A DNA stretch of 64,000 nucleotides. Source: Microbacterium sp. H1-D42. GTDB taxonomy: Bacteria; Actinomycetota; Actinomycetes; Actinomycetales; Microbacteriaceae. The notes below the pieces were generated by a model. That model had not been told where the DNA came from. It saw only the letters and a program-made list of their open reading frames with translations, and did no database searches. The position numbers and the translations under genes were made by a program. Where the stretch lies: contig NZ_CP093342.1 in assembly GCF_022637555.1 (NCBI RefSeq), forward strand, positions 1,798,001 to 1,862,000, in the 5' to 3' direction. Below, piece after piece: positions 7,262 through 16,935 of this stretch (its first letter is position 1; each line of letters starts with the position of its first letter).

Positions 7262-8578
7262 ATGAGCCAGACCCTCGTCATCGAAGGCGTCCAGCTGCTC
7301 GGACGCGAAAGCGCCGACATCGTCATCGAGAACGGCGTCATCGCCGAGATCGGGAGCGGCCTGAGCCGCACCGGCGCACGCGTCATCGACGCCGCCGGCC
7401 TCGTCGCACTGCCCGGCTTGGTCGACCTGCACACGCATCTGCGCGAGCCCGGCTTCGAGGCATCCGAGACGGTGCTGACCGGCACTCGCGCCGCGGCCGC
7501 CGGCGGCTTCACTGCCGTGTTCGCCATGCCGAACACCCAGCCGGTCGCCGACACCGCCGGAGTCGTCGAGCAGGAGCTCGCGCTCGGAGAGGCCGCCGGC
7601 TACGCCACCGTGCAGCCCATCGGCGCCGTCACCGTCGGCCAGAAGGGCGAGCGCCTCGCCGAACTCGGTGCGATGGCATCCTCCCGCGCCAAGGTCCGCG
7701 TCTTCAGCGACGACGGCTTCTGTGTGTGGGACCCGCTGATCATGCGTCGCGCCCTGGAATACGTGAAGTCCTTCGGCGGTGTGATCGCGCAGCACGCGCA
7801 GGACCCGCGGCTCACCGAGGGGGCACAGATGAACGAGGGCATCGTCTCGGCCGAGCTGGGACTCACCGGCTGGCCCGCCGTCGCCGAGGAGTCGATCATC
7901 GCCCGCGACGTGCTGCTCGCCGAGCACGTCGGCTCGCGCCTGCACGTGTGCCACCTCTCCACCGCCGGCAGCGTCGACATCATCCGCTGGGCCAAGAAGC
8001 GCGGCATCAATGTGACCGCCGAGGTCACGCCGCATCACCTGCTGCTCACCGACGACCTGGCGCGGGACTACGACGCCCGCTACAAGGTCAACCCCCCGCT
8101 GCGCACGCAGGAGGACGTGATGGCCGTGCGCGAAGGCCTCGCCGACGGCACCATCGACATCGTCGCCACCGACCACGCCCCGCACCCCGCCGAGAACAAG
8201 GCGTGCGAATGGCAGGCCGCGGCCAACGGGATGGTCGGGCTCGAGAGCGCGCTGCGCGTCGTGCACCAGTCGATGGTCGAGACCGGGATGTTGGACTGGG
8301 CGGACGTCGCCCGCGTGCTCAGCACGACTCCGGCACGCATCGGTCAGCTCGAGGGCTTCGGCTCGCTCGAGATCGGCCGTCCCGCGCACGTCACCCTGTA
8401 CGACCCGTCGGTGCCTGGCGTCTTCACCGAGGCCGATCTGCACGGACGCAGCCACAACTCGCCCTACATCGGACGCGAGCTGCCAGGCCGCGTGCAGTGG
8501 ACGATCCACGGCGGCACGCCGACCGTCGCCGGTGGCGTGCTCGTCGAAGATCTGCACAGCGTCAGGAGCAGCGCGTGA
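7262..8578 (+). CDS. pyrC: Dihydroorotase
   Basis: Zinc amidohydrolase (438 residues) closing carbamoyl-aspartate to dihydroorotate. The metal motif DLHTHLREPG is near residue 58, later metal ligands appear in HLSTAGS and TPHHLLLTD, and the catalytic aspartate lies in DIVATDHAPH. The length is that of class I dihydroorotases. The ATG at 7262 follows the pyrB stop by one base and is preferred over upstream in-frame codons that lie inside pyrB. Confidence 0.97.
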   Translation: MSQTLVIEGVQLLGRESADIVIENGVIAEIGSGLSRTGARVIDAAGLVALPGLVDLHTHLREPGFEASETVLTGTRAAAAGGFTAVFAMPNTQPVADTAGVVEQELALGEAAGYATVQPIGAVTVGQKGERLAELGAMASSRAKVRVFSDDGFCVWDPLIMRRALEYVKSFGGVIAQHAQDPRLTEGAQMNEGIVSAELGLTGWPAVAEESIIARDVLLAEHVGSRLHVCHLSTAGSVDIIRWAKKRGINVTAEVTPHHLLLTDDLARDYDARYKVNPPLRTQEDVMAVREGLADGTIDIVATDHAPHPAENKACEWQAAANGMVGLESALRVVHQSMVETGMLDWADVARVLSTTPARIGQLEGFGSLEIGRPAHVTLYDPSVPGVFTEADLHGRSHNSPYIGRELPGRVQWTIHGGTPTVAGGVLVEDLHSVRSSA

Positions 8579-9081
8579 CGCGTGAACTCGCCGGTCTGAT
8601 CATGGCCGCCGTCGCGGTGGCACTGCTGCTCGCGATGTTCTTCGCCTGGCGCGCCCGCCTGCGACGCGACTCCGCTCTGACCGCCCCCATCGGGGTGCCG
8701 GAGCATGCCGATGTCACAGCTCGACACGAGATCCTCTACGTGTCGACCACGAAGCACGACGAGCCGCTGGAGCGTCTCACGGTCAGCCCGCTGGCCTACC
8801 GCGCACGTGGCGAGCTGGTGCTCACCGACAGGGGAGCGGCGCTCAGCCTAGACGGCGCCCCGACCGTGTTCCTCTCGTCACAGCGACTGGCCGCAGCCGA
8901 CCGTGCGACCGTCACCATCGATCGCGTCGTCGAGCCAGAAGGGCTCATCCGCCTCGTCTGGCGGGTGGCAGACGGTGTGCTCGTCGATTCCTACCTCCGG
9001 CCCACCGCGGCCGATCCCCAGCAGATCCTCCCGGAGCTGCAGCGCCTGTGCGCCGCTTCGGAGAACGGAGTGAACCCTTGA
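8575..9081 (+). CDS. Membrane-anchored protein between pyrC and carA (Rv1382-like position)
   Basis: A 168-residue protein with one N-terminal membrane segment (about residues 4-24, [18 protein letters not shown]) and a soluble, mostly beta C-terminal domain, possibly PH-like. An unnamed membrane protein sits at the same operon position in mycobacteria (Rv1382), so a conserved but undescribed link to pyrimidine synthesis is likely. The GTG start overlaps the pyrC stop (GTGA) and its own stop overlaps the TTG of carA. No catalytic motif is visible. Confidence 0.8.
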   Translation: MTRELAGLIMAAVAVALLLAMFFAWRARLRRDSALTAPIGVPEHADVTARHEILYVSTTKHDEPLERLTVSPLAYRARGELVLTDRGAALSLDGAPTVFLSSQRLAAADRATVTIDRVVEPEGLIRLVWRVADGVLVDSYLRPTAADPQQILPELQRLCAASENGVNP

Positions 9082-10226
9082 CCACGCAGACCCCAGACTC
9101 AGCCGTGCTCGTCCTCGAGGACGGCACCCGCTACGTCGGACGCGCCTACGGCGCACGCGGCACGACCCTCGGCGAGGTCGTCTTCGCCACCGGCATGTCC
9201 GGATATCAGGAGACGCTCACCGACCCGTCCTACGCAGGACAGATCGTGCTGCAGACCGCACCGCACATCGGCAACACCGGCATGAACAGCGAGGACAACG
9301 AGTCCTCGAAGATCTGGGTCGCCGGATACATCGTGCGCGACCCCGCACGCCGCGTCTCGAACTGGCGTGCCGAGGAGTCCCTCGATGATGCGCTCATCCG
9401 CGACGGCATCGTCGGCATCAGCGGGATCGACACCCGCGCACTCACCCGTCGCATCCGCGACGCCGGCGCCATGCGCGGCGGAGTCTTCTCGGGTGCGGAC
9501 GCGGCGCTGGACGCCGACGAACAGCTGCGCCGCGTCACCGACGCCCCCGCGATGGCCGGACAGAACCTGTCCGCTGCCGTCTCGGTGACTGAGGCGCGCG
9601 TGCTGCCTGCCACGGCCGATCTGATCGGCAATCTCGCCGTGATCGACCTCGGTGTCAAGCAGTCCACGCTCGACAACCTCACCGCACTCGGCTTCGACGT
9701 GCACGTCCTGCCGCAGTCGGCTACGTTCGCCGAGATCCAGGCCATCGACCCGGTCGGCGTGTTCTACTCGAACGGTCCAGGCGACCCGTCCGCTTCCACT
9801 GCCCAGGTGGCGGTGCTGCGCGAGGTGCTCGATGCGCGCATCCCGTACTTCGGCATCTGCTTCGGCAACCAGCTGTTCGGCCGCGCGCTCGGACTCGGCA
9901 CCTACAAGCTGCAGTTCGGCCACCGCGGCCTGAACCAGCCCGTTCTCGATCGGGCCACCGGCCGCGTCGAGATCACCGCGCACAACCACGGCTTCGCCGT
10001 CGAGGCGCCTCTGGAGGGCACCTTCGAGAGCCCGAACGGCTACGGCCTCGTCGAGGTCAGCCACGTCGGTCTCAACGATCAGGTCGTCGAGGGTCTCCGC
10101 GCCCACGGCATCCCGGCGTTCTCCGTGCAGTACCACCCCGAGGCGGCGGCAGGTCCGCACGACGCCCACTATCTCTTCACCCGCTTCCGCGATCTCGTCA
10201 TCGCGAACCAGGAGGCCAGCAAGTAA
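9078..10226 (+). CDS. carA: Carbamoyl-phosphate synthase small subunit
   Basis: Glutaminase subunit (382 residues) that delivers ammonia to CarB. The N-terminal CarA domain is followed by a class I glutamine amidotransferase domain with nucleophile motif GICFGNQ (commonly GICLGHQ) and the His-Glu pair in QYHPEA. The TTG at 9078 overlaps the preceding stop (TTGA), the best-coupled candidate; the ATG of carB overlaps its TAA. Supplies both pyrimidine and arginine pathways. Confidence 0.96.
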   Translation: MTTQTPDSAVLVLEDGTRYVGRAYGARGTTLGEVVFATGMSGYQETLTDPSYAGQIVLQTAPHIGNTGMNSEDNESSKIWVAGYIVRDPARRVSNWRAEESLDDALIRDGIVGISGIDTRALTRRIRDAGAMRGGVFSGADAALDADEQLRRVTDAPAMAGQNLSAAVSVTEARVLPATADLIGNLAVIDLGVKQSTLDNLTALGFDVHVLPQSATFAEIQAIDPVGVFYSNGPGDPSASTAQVAVLREVLDARIPYFGICFGNQLFGRALGLGTYKLQFGHRGLNQPVLDRATGRVEITAHNHGFAVEAPLEGTFESPNGYGLVEVSHVGLNDQVVEGLRAHGIPAFSVQYHPEAAAGPHDAHYLFTRFRDLVIANQEASK

Positions 10227-13200
10227 TGCCGAAGCGCGACGACATCAATTCCGTCCTGGTCATCGGCTCCGGCCCGATCGTGATCGGTCAGGCCTGTGAG
10301 TTCGACTATTCCGGCACCCAGGCCTGCCGCGTGCTGCGCGAGGAGGGCGTGCGCGTCATCCTCGTCAACTCCAACCCGGCCACGATCATGACCGACCCCG
10401 ACTTCGCCGACGCGACCTACATCGAGCCGATCACGCCCGAGGTCATCGAGACGATCATCGCCAAGGAGAAGCCGGATGCCATCCTGCCTACCCTCGGCGG
10501 ACAGACCGCCCTGAACGCGGCCATGGCGCTGCACGAGCGCGGCATCCTCGAGAAGTACGACGTCGAGCTCATCGGCGCCAAGGTCGATGCCATCCGCAAG
10601 GGCGAGGATCGCCAGATCTTCAAGGAGCTCGTCCTCGAAGCAGGCGCCGACGTCGCGAAGTCGGTCATCTGCCACAGCATGGACGAGCTGCTCGCCGGTG
10701 CCGAGGAGCTCGGCTACCCGCTGGTCGTGCGCCCGAGCTTCACGATGGGCGGTCTCGGATCCGGCTTCGCCTACGACGAAGAGGACCTGCGCCGCATCGG
10801 CGGCGCCGGCCTGCACGACTCGCCCACCAATGAGGTGCTCCTCGAGGAGTCGATCCTCGGCTGGAAGGAGTACGAGCTCGAGCTCATGCGCGACACGGCC
10901 GACAACACGGTCGTCGTCTGCTCGATCGAGAACGTCGACCCCGTCGGCGTGCACACCGGCGACTCGATCACGGTCGCTCCTGCACTGACGCTCACCGACC
11001 GTGAGTTCCAGCAGCTGCGTGACATCTCGATCGACATCATCCGCGCCGTCGGTGTCGACACCGGTGGCTGCAACATCCAGTTCGCCGTCGATCCCACCAA
11101 CGGCCGCATCATCGTCATCGAGATGAACCCTCGCGTGTCGCGTTCGTCGGCGCTCGCATCGAAGGCCACCGGCTTCCCGATCGCGAAGCTGGCCGCCAAA
11201 CTCGCCCTCGGCTACCGCCTCGACGAGATCCCGAACGACATCACCGGCGTCACCCCGGCGAGCTTCGAGCCGACGCTCGACTACGTCGTGGTCAAGGTGC
11301 CGCGCTTCGCCTTCGAGAAGTTCCCTGCAGCGGATGCCACGCTGACGACCACCATGAAGTCGGTCGGCGAGGCGATGGCGATCGGCCGCAACTACACGAC
11401 GGCGCTGCAGAAGGCGCTTCGGTCGCTCGAGAAGCGCGGCTCCAGCTTCCACTGGGGTCCCGAGGAGCGCTCTGTCGAAGAGCTGCTCGAGATCTCGAAG
11501 ACCCCCACCGACGGCCGCATCGTGACGCTGCAGCAGGCGCTGCGCAAGGGCGCCACGATCGAGCAGGCGTTCGAGGCCACCGCGATCGACCCGTGGTTCA
11601 TCGACCAGATGGTGCTGATCAACGAGGTCGCCGACAGCGTCAAGCACGCCGCCGAGCTCGACGCCGCCACGCTGCGTCGCGCCAAGGAGCACGGCTTCTC
11701 GGACGCGCAGATCGCGCAGCTGCGCGGCATCGGCGAGGCCGAGGTCCGCGGCATCCGCCACGGCCTCGACGTGCGCCCGGTGTTCAAGACGGTCGACACG
11801 TGCGCGGGGGAGTTCCCGGCGCTCACGCCGTACCACTACTCGAGCTACGACTTCGAGAACGAGGTCGCACCGTCAGACCGCACCAAAGTCGTGATCATCG
11901 GCTCCGGCCCGAACCGCATCGGTCAGGGCGTCGAGTTCGACTACTCGTGCGTGCACGCGTCGTTCGCGCTGTCGGATGCCGGTTACGAGACCGTCATGGT
12001 CAACTGCAACCCCGAGACCGTCTCAACCGACTACGACACCTCGGACCGCCTGTACTTCGAGCCGCTGACGCTCGAGGACGTGCTCGAGGTGCTCGACGCC
12101 GAGGCGCGAAGCGGCACGATCCTCGGTGTGGTCTGCCAGCTCGGCGGACAGACCCCGCTCGGTCTCGCCAAGGGCATCGAGGCGGCCGGCTACACGGTGC
12201 TCGGCACCAGCCCGGCGGCGATCGACCTCGCCGAGGAGCGCGAGCTGTTCTCGCGGCTTCTCGACGATGCCGGCCTCGTCGCGCCGCGCAACGGCACGGC
12301 GATCGACGTCGACGGTGCCGTGCGCATCGCCGAGGAGATCGGCTACCCGGTGCTCGTGCGCCCCAGCTTCGTGCTCGGCGGTCGCGGCATGGAGATCGTC
12401 TACGACACCCCCTCGCTGCGCGACTACTTCGTCCGCACCGCTGGTGAGGTCATCATCGAAGCGGGCAAGCCGCTGCTGGTGGACCGGTTCCTCGACGACG
12501 CGATCGAGATCGATGTCGACGCGCTGTACGACGGCACCGACCTGTACATCGGCGGCGTCATGGAGCACCTCGAAGAGGCCGGCATCCACTCCGGCGATTC
12601 CAGCTGCACCCTGCCGCCGGTCTCGCTCGGCCGCTCCGACATCGACCGCGTCCGCGTCGCGACACTCGCGATCGCCAAGGGCGTCGGCGTCCGAGGACTC
12701 CTCAACGTGCAGTTCGCGATCAGCGCCGGCGTGCTCTACGTGATCGAGGCCAACCCGCGCGCCAGCCGCACCGTCCCGTTCGTGTCGAAGGCGCTTGGCA
12801 TCCCGCTCGCCAAGGCAGCAAGCCGCATCATGGTCGGGGCCACGGTCACCGAGCTGATCGACGAGGGCATGCTGCCGGAGCAGGACGGCTCGCGTGTGCC
12901 GCTGGGCTCGCCGGTCGCCGTCAAGGAGGCCGTGCTGCCGTTCAAGCGGTTCCGCACCCACGACGGCAAGATCGTCGACTCGGTGCTTGGACCCGAGATG
13001 CGCTCGACCGGTGAGGTCATGGGCATCGACAAGGACTTCCCGACCGCGTTCGCGAAGAGCCAGGCCGCGGCCTACGGCGGCATGCCGACCTCTGGCACCG
13101 TGTTCATCTCGGTGGCGGATGCTGACAAGCGCGCCGTCATCCTGCCGGCACACCGCCTGCAGCAGCTCGGCTTCACGCTGGTCGCGACCGAGGGCACCGC

Positions 13201-13513
13201 AGAGATCCTCAGCCGCAACGGCATCCAGGTGACCGTCGTCTCGAAGTTCAGCGAGACACAGGACAGCGGCGATCAGAACATCGTCGACCTCATCAACGAC
13301 GGACGCATCGACATCGTCGTGAACACCCCGAGCGGCGGCGCGGCACGCGCCGACGGATACGAGATCCGCGCGGCCGCGGTCGCGGCAGACAAGGCCCTGT
13401 TCACGACCATGGCCGTGCTCGGCGCCGCCGTGAGCGGGATGGATGCCGCGCACGAGGGCTTCGAGGTGCGCAGCCTGCAGGAGTACGCGCTCGATCGGAG
13501 GGCCTCGGCGTGA
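10226..13513 (+). CDS. carB: Carbamoyl-phosphate synthase large subunit
   Basis: A 1095-residue synthetase making carbamoyl phosphate from bicarbonate, ammonia and two ATP. It shows the internal duplication of two carboxyphosphate/carbamate halves: [20 protein letters not shown] at the start, [20 protein letters not shown] at about residue 555, and two ATP-grasp cores. The C-terminal MGS-like domain (about 940-1085) is the usual allosteric site for UMP. Start codon overlaps the carA stop by one base. Confidence 0.98.
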   Translation: MPKRDDINSVLVIGSGPIVIGQACEFDYSGTQACRVLREEGVRVILVNSNPATIMTDPDFADATYIEPITPEVIETIIAKEKPDAILPTLGGQTALNAAMALHERGILEKYDVELIGAKVDAIRKGEDRQIFKELVLEAGADVAKSVICHSMDELLAGAEELGYPLVVRPSFTMGGLGSGFAYDEEDLRRIGGAGLHDSPTNEVLLEESILGWKEYELELMRDTADNTVVVCSIENVDPVGVHTGDSITVAPALTLTDREFQQLRDISIDIIRAVGVDTGGCNIQFAVDPTNGRIIVIEMNPRVSRSSALASKATGFPIAKLAAKLALGYRLDEIPNDITGVTPASFEPTLDYVVVKVPRFAFEKFPAADATLTTTMKSVGEAMAIGRNYTTALQKALRSLEKRGSSFHWGPEERSVEELLEISKTPTDGRIVTLQQALRKGATIEQAFEATAIDPWFIDQMVLINEVADSVKHAAELDAATLRRAKEHGFSDAQIAQLRGIGEAEVRGIRHGLDVRPVFKTVDTCAGEFPALTPYHYSSYDFENEVAPSDRTKVVIIGSGPNRIGQGVEFDYSCVHASFALSDAGYETVMVNCNPETVSTDYDTSDRLYFEPLTLEDVLEVLDAEARSGTILGVVCQLGGQTPLGLAKGIEAAGYTVLGTSPAAIDLAEERELFSRLLDDAGLVAPRNGTAIDVDGAVRIAEEIGYPVLVRPSFVLGGRGMEIVYDTPSLRDYFVRTAGEVIIEAGKPLLVDRFLDDAIEIDVDALYDGTDLYIGGVMEHLEEAGIHSGDSSCTLPPVSLGRSDIDRVRVATLAIAKGVGVRGLLNVQFAISAGVLYVIEANPRASRTVPFVSKALGIPLAKAASRIMVGATVTELIDEGMLPEQDGSRVPLGSPVAVKEAVLPFKRFRTHDGKIVDSVLGPEMRSTGEVMGIDKDFPTAFAKSQAAAYGGMPTSGTVFISVADADKRAVILPAHRLQQLGFTLVATEGTAEILSRNGIQVTVVSKFSETQDSGDQNIVDLINDGRIDIVVNTPSGGAARADGYEIRAAAVAADKALFTTMAVLGAAVSGMDAAHEGFEVRSLQEYALDRRASA

Positions 13514-14373
13514 CGAACTCGTTCGGCGCGCGCCTTCGGGCGGCTCTCGACGCGCACGGCCCGCTGTGCGTTGGCATCGACCCGCATGCTGCTCTTCTGG
13601 AGCAGTGGGGACTGGGGCAGGATGCCGACGGTATCCGCGCCTTCGGTCTCGGCGTGGTCGAGGCCGCCGCCGGGCGGGTGGGCGTAGTGAAGCCGCAGGT
13701 GGCGTTCTTCGAACGGTTCGGATCCCGCGGATTCGCCGCATTGGAGGACGTCATGTCGGCGGCGCGCGCCGCCGGCCTGCTCGTGCTCGCCGACGCCAAA
13801 CGCGGCGACATCGGCTCGACGATGGCCGGCTACGCGTCGGCCTGGCTCGAGCCGGGCTCGCCGCTCGAAGCTGATGCCGTGACGATCAGCCCGTACCTCG
13901 GGCCGGAGTCGCTGCGCGAGACGCTGACAGCCGCGGTGCGCGCCGAGAAGGGCGTGTTCGTGCTGGCAGCCACCAGCAATCCTGAGGCGGCTGCACTGCA
14001 GACCGCCCACACGATCGACGTGTCAGCGGGGGAGGGCGAGACAGTCGCCCAGCGCGTCGCTCGTGATGTCACCTGGGTGAACGGATCGGACGCCTTCGCA
14101 GGCGGATTGGGCCCCGTGGGTCTGGTCATCGGCGCGACAGTGGATCGCGCCGAGTTCGGTCTCGAGGACGGGCTGCTGCAGAGCACCCCCATCCTCGCCC
14201 CTGGATTCGGCGCGCAGGGCGCCACACCGGAGGAACTCATCGGACGTTTCGGGTCGCTCGCGCACAACGTGCTCGCGAGCGAGAGCCGCAGCATCCTCGG
14301 CGCCGGACCCGACGGCATCGCCGAGGCGATCAGCGCGCAGAGCGCGCGCTACCAGGAGGTTCTCCGTGGCTGA
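13510..14373 (+). CDS. pyrF: Orotidine 5'-phosphate decarboxylase
   Basis: Converts OMP to UMP. The 287-residue length and the motif [13 protein letters not shown], which carries the catalytic Asp/Lys pair, identify the longer actinobacterial (type 2) OMP decarboxylase. [11 protein letters not shown] and LAPGFGAQG are further active-site strands. The GTG start overlaps the carB TGA. pyrD and pyrE are not in this cluster, so those steps are encoded elsewhere. Confidence 0.96.
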   Translation: MTNSFGARLRAALDAHGPLCVGIDPHAALLEQWGLGQDADGIRAFGLGVVEAAAGRVGVVKPQVAFFERFGSRGFAALEDVMSAARAAGLLVLADAKRGDIGSTMAGYASAWLEPGSPLEADAVTISPYLGPESLRETLTAAVRAEKGVFVLAATSNPEAAALQTAHTIDVSAGEGETVAQRVARDVTWVNGSDAFAGGLGPVGLVIGATVDRAEFGLEDGLLQSTPILAPGFGAQGATPEELIGRFGSLAHNVLASESRSILGAGPDGIAEAISAQSARYQEVLRG

Positions 14374-15274
14374 CCGCCGTGCCGTTCCCGAAGTCGATCG
14401 AGCCGCCGCATCTCGGCGCGCGCTGGAGCGCCGCCGCGCTCGGGCGTCGCTGAAGCGCGACCTGTCCACGCGCGTCATCGCGCCGCAGGCGGTGCTGGCG
14501 CAGGCGATCGCGGACGCAGAGTCGGATGCTGCCACGATGCGCGTCACGGACTTCCTGATGGCTCTGCCCGCGATCGGCGCCGGCAAGCGTGACCGCGTGC
14601 TGGAGGACCTCGGCATCTCGCCGGTGAAGCGCCTCGGCGGGCTCGGCGTCCGCCAGCGCGTCGCACTGTCGGATTGGCTCGACGAGCGCTTCCCGCCGCA
14701 CGCCGCACGCGCTGGCCGCAGCCGCCTCCTCGTGCTCGCCGGTCCCACTGCCGTCGGCAAGGGCACTGTCGCCGCGCACATCCGCGAGACGCATCCCGAG
14801 ATCCACCTCTCGGTCTCGGCCACGACCAGGGCCCCGCGCCCCGGTGAAGTCGACGGCGTGCACTACTTCTTCGTCGATGACGCCGAGTTCGATCGCCTTG
14901 TCGCCGAGAATCAGCTGCTCGAGCACGCGACCGTGCACAACAAGTACCGGTACGGCACACCCCGAGGTCCGGTGGATGCCGCGCTGTCCGAGGGCAAGAC
15001 CGTGCTGCTCGAGATCGACCTGCAGGGTGCGCGTCAGGTGCGGGCTGCCGAACCATCGGCATCCCTGGTCTTTCTGCTGCCGCCGACCTGGGACGAACTC
15101 GTGAACCGGCTGGTCGGACGCGGTACCGAGGACGCCGAGGAGCGCGCCCGTCGCCTGCGCACCGCCCGCACCGAACTCGCCGCACAGAACGAGTTCGATT
15201 ACGTCGTCGTGAACGCCGACGTCGCGACAGCGGCTGAAGAGGTCGTAGAATTGTCCTCAGGCTCTGCGCGCTGA
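14366..15274 (+). CDS. gmk: mIHF DNA-binding domain fused to guanylate kinase
   Basis: A 302-residue fusion. Residues about 58-107 ([21 protein letters not shown], then [17 protein letters not shown]) match actinobacterial integration host factor (mIHF/sIHF), with the helix-two-turn-helix and the arginine-rich tail. Residues 120-300 are guanylate kinase, with P-loop GPTAVGKGT (126-134), [19 protein letters not shown] and the lid region. In Mycobacterium mihF and gmk are separate neighbouring genes. Gmk makes GDP from GMP. The GTG start has AGGAGG at 14354-14359, 6 nt upstream, and overlaps the pyrF stop, so one long protein is expected; internal starts giving free Gmk cannot be excluded. Confidence 0.93.
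   Translation: MADRRAVPEVDRAAASRRALERRRARASLKRDLSTRVIAPQAVLAQAIADAESDAATMRVTDFLMALPAIGAGKRDRVLEDLGISPVKRLGGLGVRQRVALSDWLDERFPPHAARAGRSRLLVLAGPTAVGKGTVAAHIRETHPEIHLSVSATTRAPRPGEVDGVHYFFVDDAEFDRLVAENQLLEHATVHNKYRYGTPRGPVDAALSEGKTVLLEIDLQGARQVRAAEPSASLVFLLPPTWDELVNRLVGRGTEDAEERARRLRTARTELAAQNEFDYVVVNADVATAAEEVVELSSGSAR
15224..15251 (+). promoter_or_regulatory. Promoter of rpoZ inside the gmk 3' end
   Basis: GCGACA (15224-15229) as -35, 16-nt spacer, TAGAAT (15246-15251) as -10. This gives rpoZ its own transcript with a leader of about 95 nt in addition to read-through from the pyr operon. Confidence 0.5.
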
Positions 15275-15353
15275 GCATTCGGCGCGCCAGCATCCAACGA
15301 TTTAGCGACACGTCGTCAACCGACAACAGCGTCGCCCGACCAGGAGGTCCACT

Positions 15354-15608
15354 ATGGCTGGAACCAACCAGGGCATCATCGACCCGCCCATCGACAACCT
15401 TCTCGAGCGCGTCGAGTCGAAGTACGAACTCGTCATCTACGCATCCAAGCGCGCGCGTCAGATCAACGACTACTACTCCGACCTGCACGAGGGCAACCTG
15501 TTCGACAACGTCGGACCGCTGGTCGACTCGTCCGTCGAGGACAAGCCGCTCACCATCGCCCTGCACGAGATCAACGAAGACAAGCTTCGCATCCGTCACG
15601 CTGAGTGA
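15354..15608 (+). CDS. rpoZ: RNA polymerase omega subunit
   Basis: An 84-residue omega subunit that binds the beta-prime C-terminus and stabilises core RNA polymerase. The conserved [19 protein letters not shown] segment (about residues 23-41) identifies it; the length is typical of actinobacterial omega. ATG preceded by AGGAGG at 15342-15347 with 6-nt spacing. Follows gmk as in other actinobacteria and is closed by a strong hairpin. Confidence 0.97.
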   Translation: MAGTNQGIIDPPIDNLLERVESKYELVIYASKRARQINDYYSDLHEGNLFDNVGPLVDSSVEDKPLTIALHEINEDKLRIRHAE

Positions 15609-15621
15609 CCTCTGCCATGTG

Positions 15622-15655
15622 AGCCGCCGACGTCCGCAATCGGATGTCGGCGGCT
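15622..15655 (+). terminator. Strong hairpin terminator after rpoZ
   Basis: An uninterrupted 15-bp stem (15622-15636 with 15641-15655, one G-T pair) closed by a CAAT tetraloop. Only a weak T run follows, which is common for actinobacterial terminators. Confidence 0.8.
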
Positions 15656-15730
15656 TCATGCACACTGGCAGCAACAACCTGGCGCCCGGCCGAACCCGGC
15701 TCCGCCCGAATCTCCCGATCTGGAGTACCG

Positions 15731-16927
15731 ATGAGCGCGCTGCGTCTGTTCACGTCCGAGTCCGTCACCGAGGGACACCCTGACAAGATCTGCGACCAGA
15801 TCTCCGACAGCGTCCTCGACGGACTGCTCGCGGTCGATCGCGACTCCCGCGTAGCCGTCGAGACCCTCGTCACCACGGGCCTCGTGCACGTCGCCGGCGA
15901 GATCCGCACCGACGGCTACGTCGACATCCCCACGATTGTGCGCGATGTCGTCAACGGCATCGGCTACACCTCCAGCGACACCGGCTTCGACGGCTCGTCA
16001 TGTGGTGTCACGGTCTCGGTCGGCGAGCAGTCCAGCGACATCGCCCAGGGCGTCGACCAGGCGCAGGAGCACCGTGATGGCACGTCGACCGATCCGCGCG
16101 ACCTGCTCGGCGCCGGCGACCAGGGAATCATGTTCGGCTACGCCACCAATGAGACTCCCCAGCTGATGCCGATGGCCGCCTGGACGGCGCACCGCATCGC
16201 CGAGCGCCTCACCGAGGTGCGCCGCTCCGGTGAGCTGGACTTCCTGCGCCCCGACGGCAAGACCCAGGTCACGCTGGGCTACGAGGGGTTCACCCCGAAG
16301 ACCATCGACGCGGTCGTCGTGTCGACCCAGCATCACCCCGACATCTCGCAGGACGAGCTGCGCGGACTCGTGCGGGCGAAGGTCATCGACCCCGTGCTCG
16401 CGCAGACCGGTCTGGATCTGGCATCCGATCTGAAGTACTACATCAACCCCGCCGGCCCCTTCGTCATCGGCGGTCCGAAGGGCGACGCCGGTCTCACCGG
16501 CCGCAAGATCATCATCGACACCTACGGCGGGGCGGCACGCCACGGCGGGGGCGCGTTCAGCGGCAAGGACCCGTCGAAGGTCGACCGCTCCGGCGCCTAC
16601 GCGATGCGCTGGGTGGCGAAGAACGTCGTCGCGGCCGGACTCGCCGACCGCGCCGAAGTGCAGGTCGCCTACGCCATCGGCGTCGCACGCCCCGTCGGCC
16701 TGTACGTCGAGACCTTCGGCACCGGCAAGGTGGACGAAGAGGTCATCATCCGCGCGATCACCGACGTGTTCGACCTGCGCCCGCAGGCGATCATCGAAGA
16801 ACTCGATCTGCTGCGCCCCATCTACGCGCAGACCGCGGCCTACGGGCACTTCGGTCGTGAGCTGCCGGACTTCACCTGGGAGCGCACCGACCGGGCAGAA
16901 GACCTGCGCCGCGCCGCCGGCGTCTGA
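15731..16927 (+). CDS. metK: S-adenosylmethionine synthetase
   Basis: Makes SAM from methionine and ATP (398 residues, normal length). Motifs are [14 protein letters not shown] at the N-terminus, the metal/phosphate loop [11 protein letters not shown], and [16 protein letters not shown] near the C-terminal third. ATG at 15731 with GGAG six bases upstream; longer in-frame candidates fall in the terminator region. Between the rpoZ hairpin and the start is a leader of about 75 nt in which I do not recognise a SAM riboswitch. coaBC, often found between rpoZ and metK, is absent. Confidence 0.97.
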   Translation: MSALRLFTSESVTEGHPDKICDQISDSVLDGLLAVDRDSRVAVETLVTTGLVHVAGEIRTDGYVDIPTIVRDVVNGIGYTSSDTGFDGSSCGVTVSVGEQSSDIAQGVDQAQEHRDGTSTDPRDLLGAGDQGIMFGYATNETPQLMPMAAWTAHRIAERLTEVRRSGELDFLRPDGKTQVTLGYEGFTPKTIDAVVVSTQHHPDISQDELRGLVRAKVIDPVLAQTGLDLASDLKYYINPAGPFVIGGPKGDAGLTGRKIIIDTYGGAARHGGGAFSGKDPSKVDRSGAYAMRWVAKNVVAAGLADRAEVQVAYAIGVARPVGLYVETFGTGKVDEEVIIRAITDVFDLRPQAIIEELDLLRPIYAQTAAYGHFGRELPDFTWERTDRAEDLRRAAGV

Positions 16928-16935
16928 AGGCCGTC

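Noticed and set aside
12023..13741. Long reverse-strand frame opposite carB
   Set aside because: Shadow of carB with no protein-like motifs, promoter or binding site.
15656..15730. SAM riboswitch upstream of metK
   Set aside because: The leader is only about 75 nt and I could not match it to SAM-I, SAM-II or SAM-IV conserved cores; a covariance-model search would decide.
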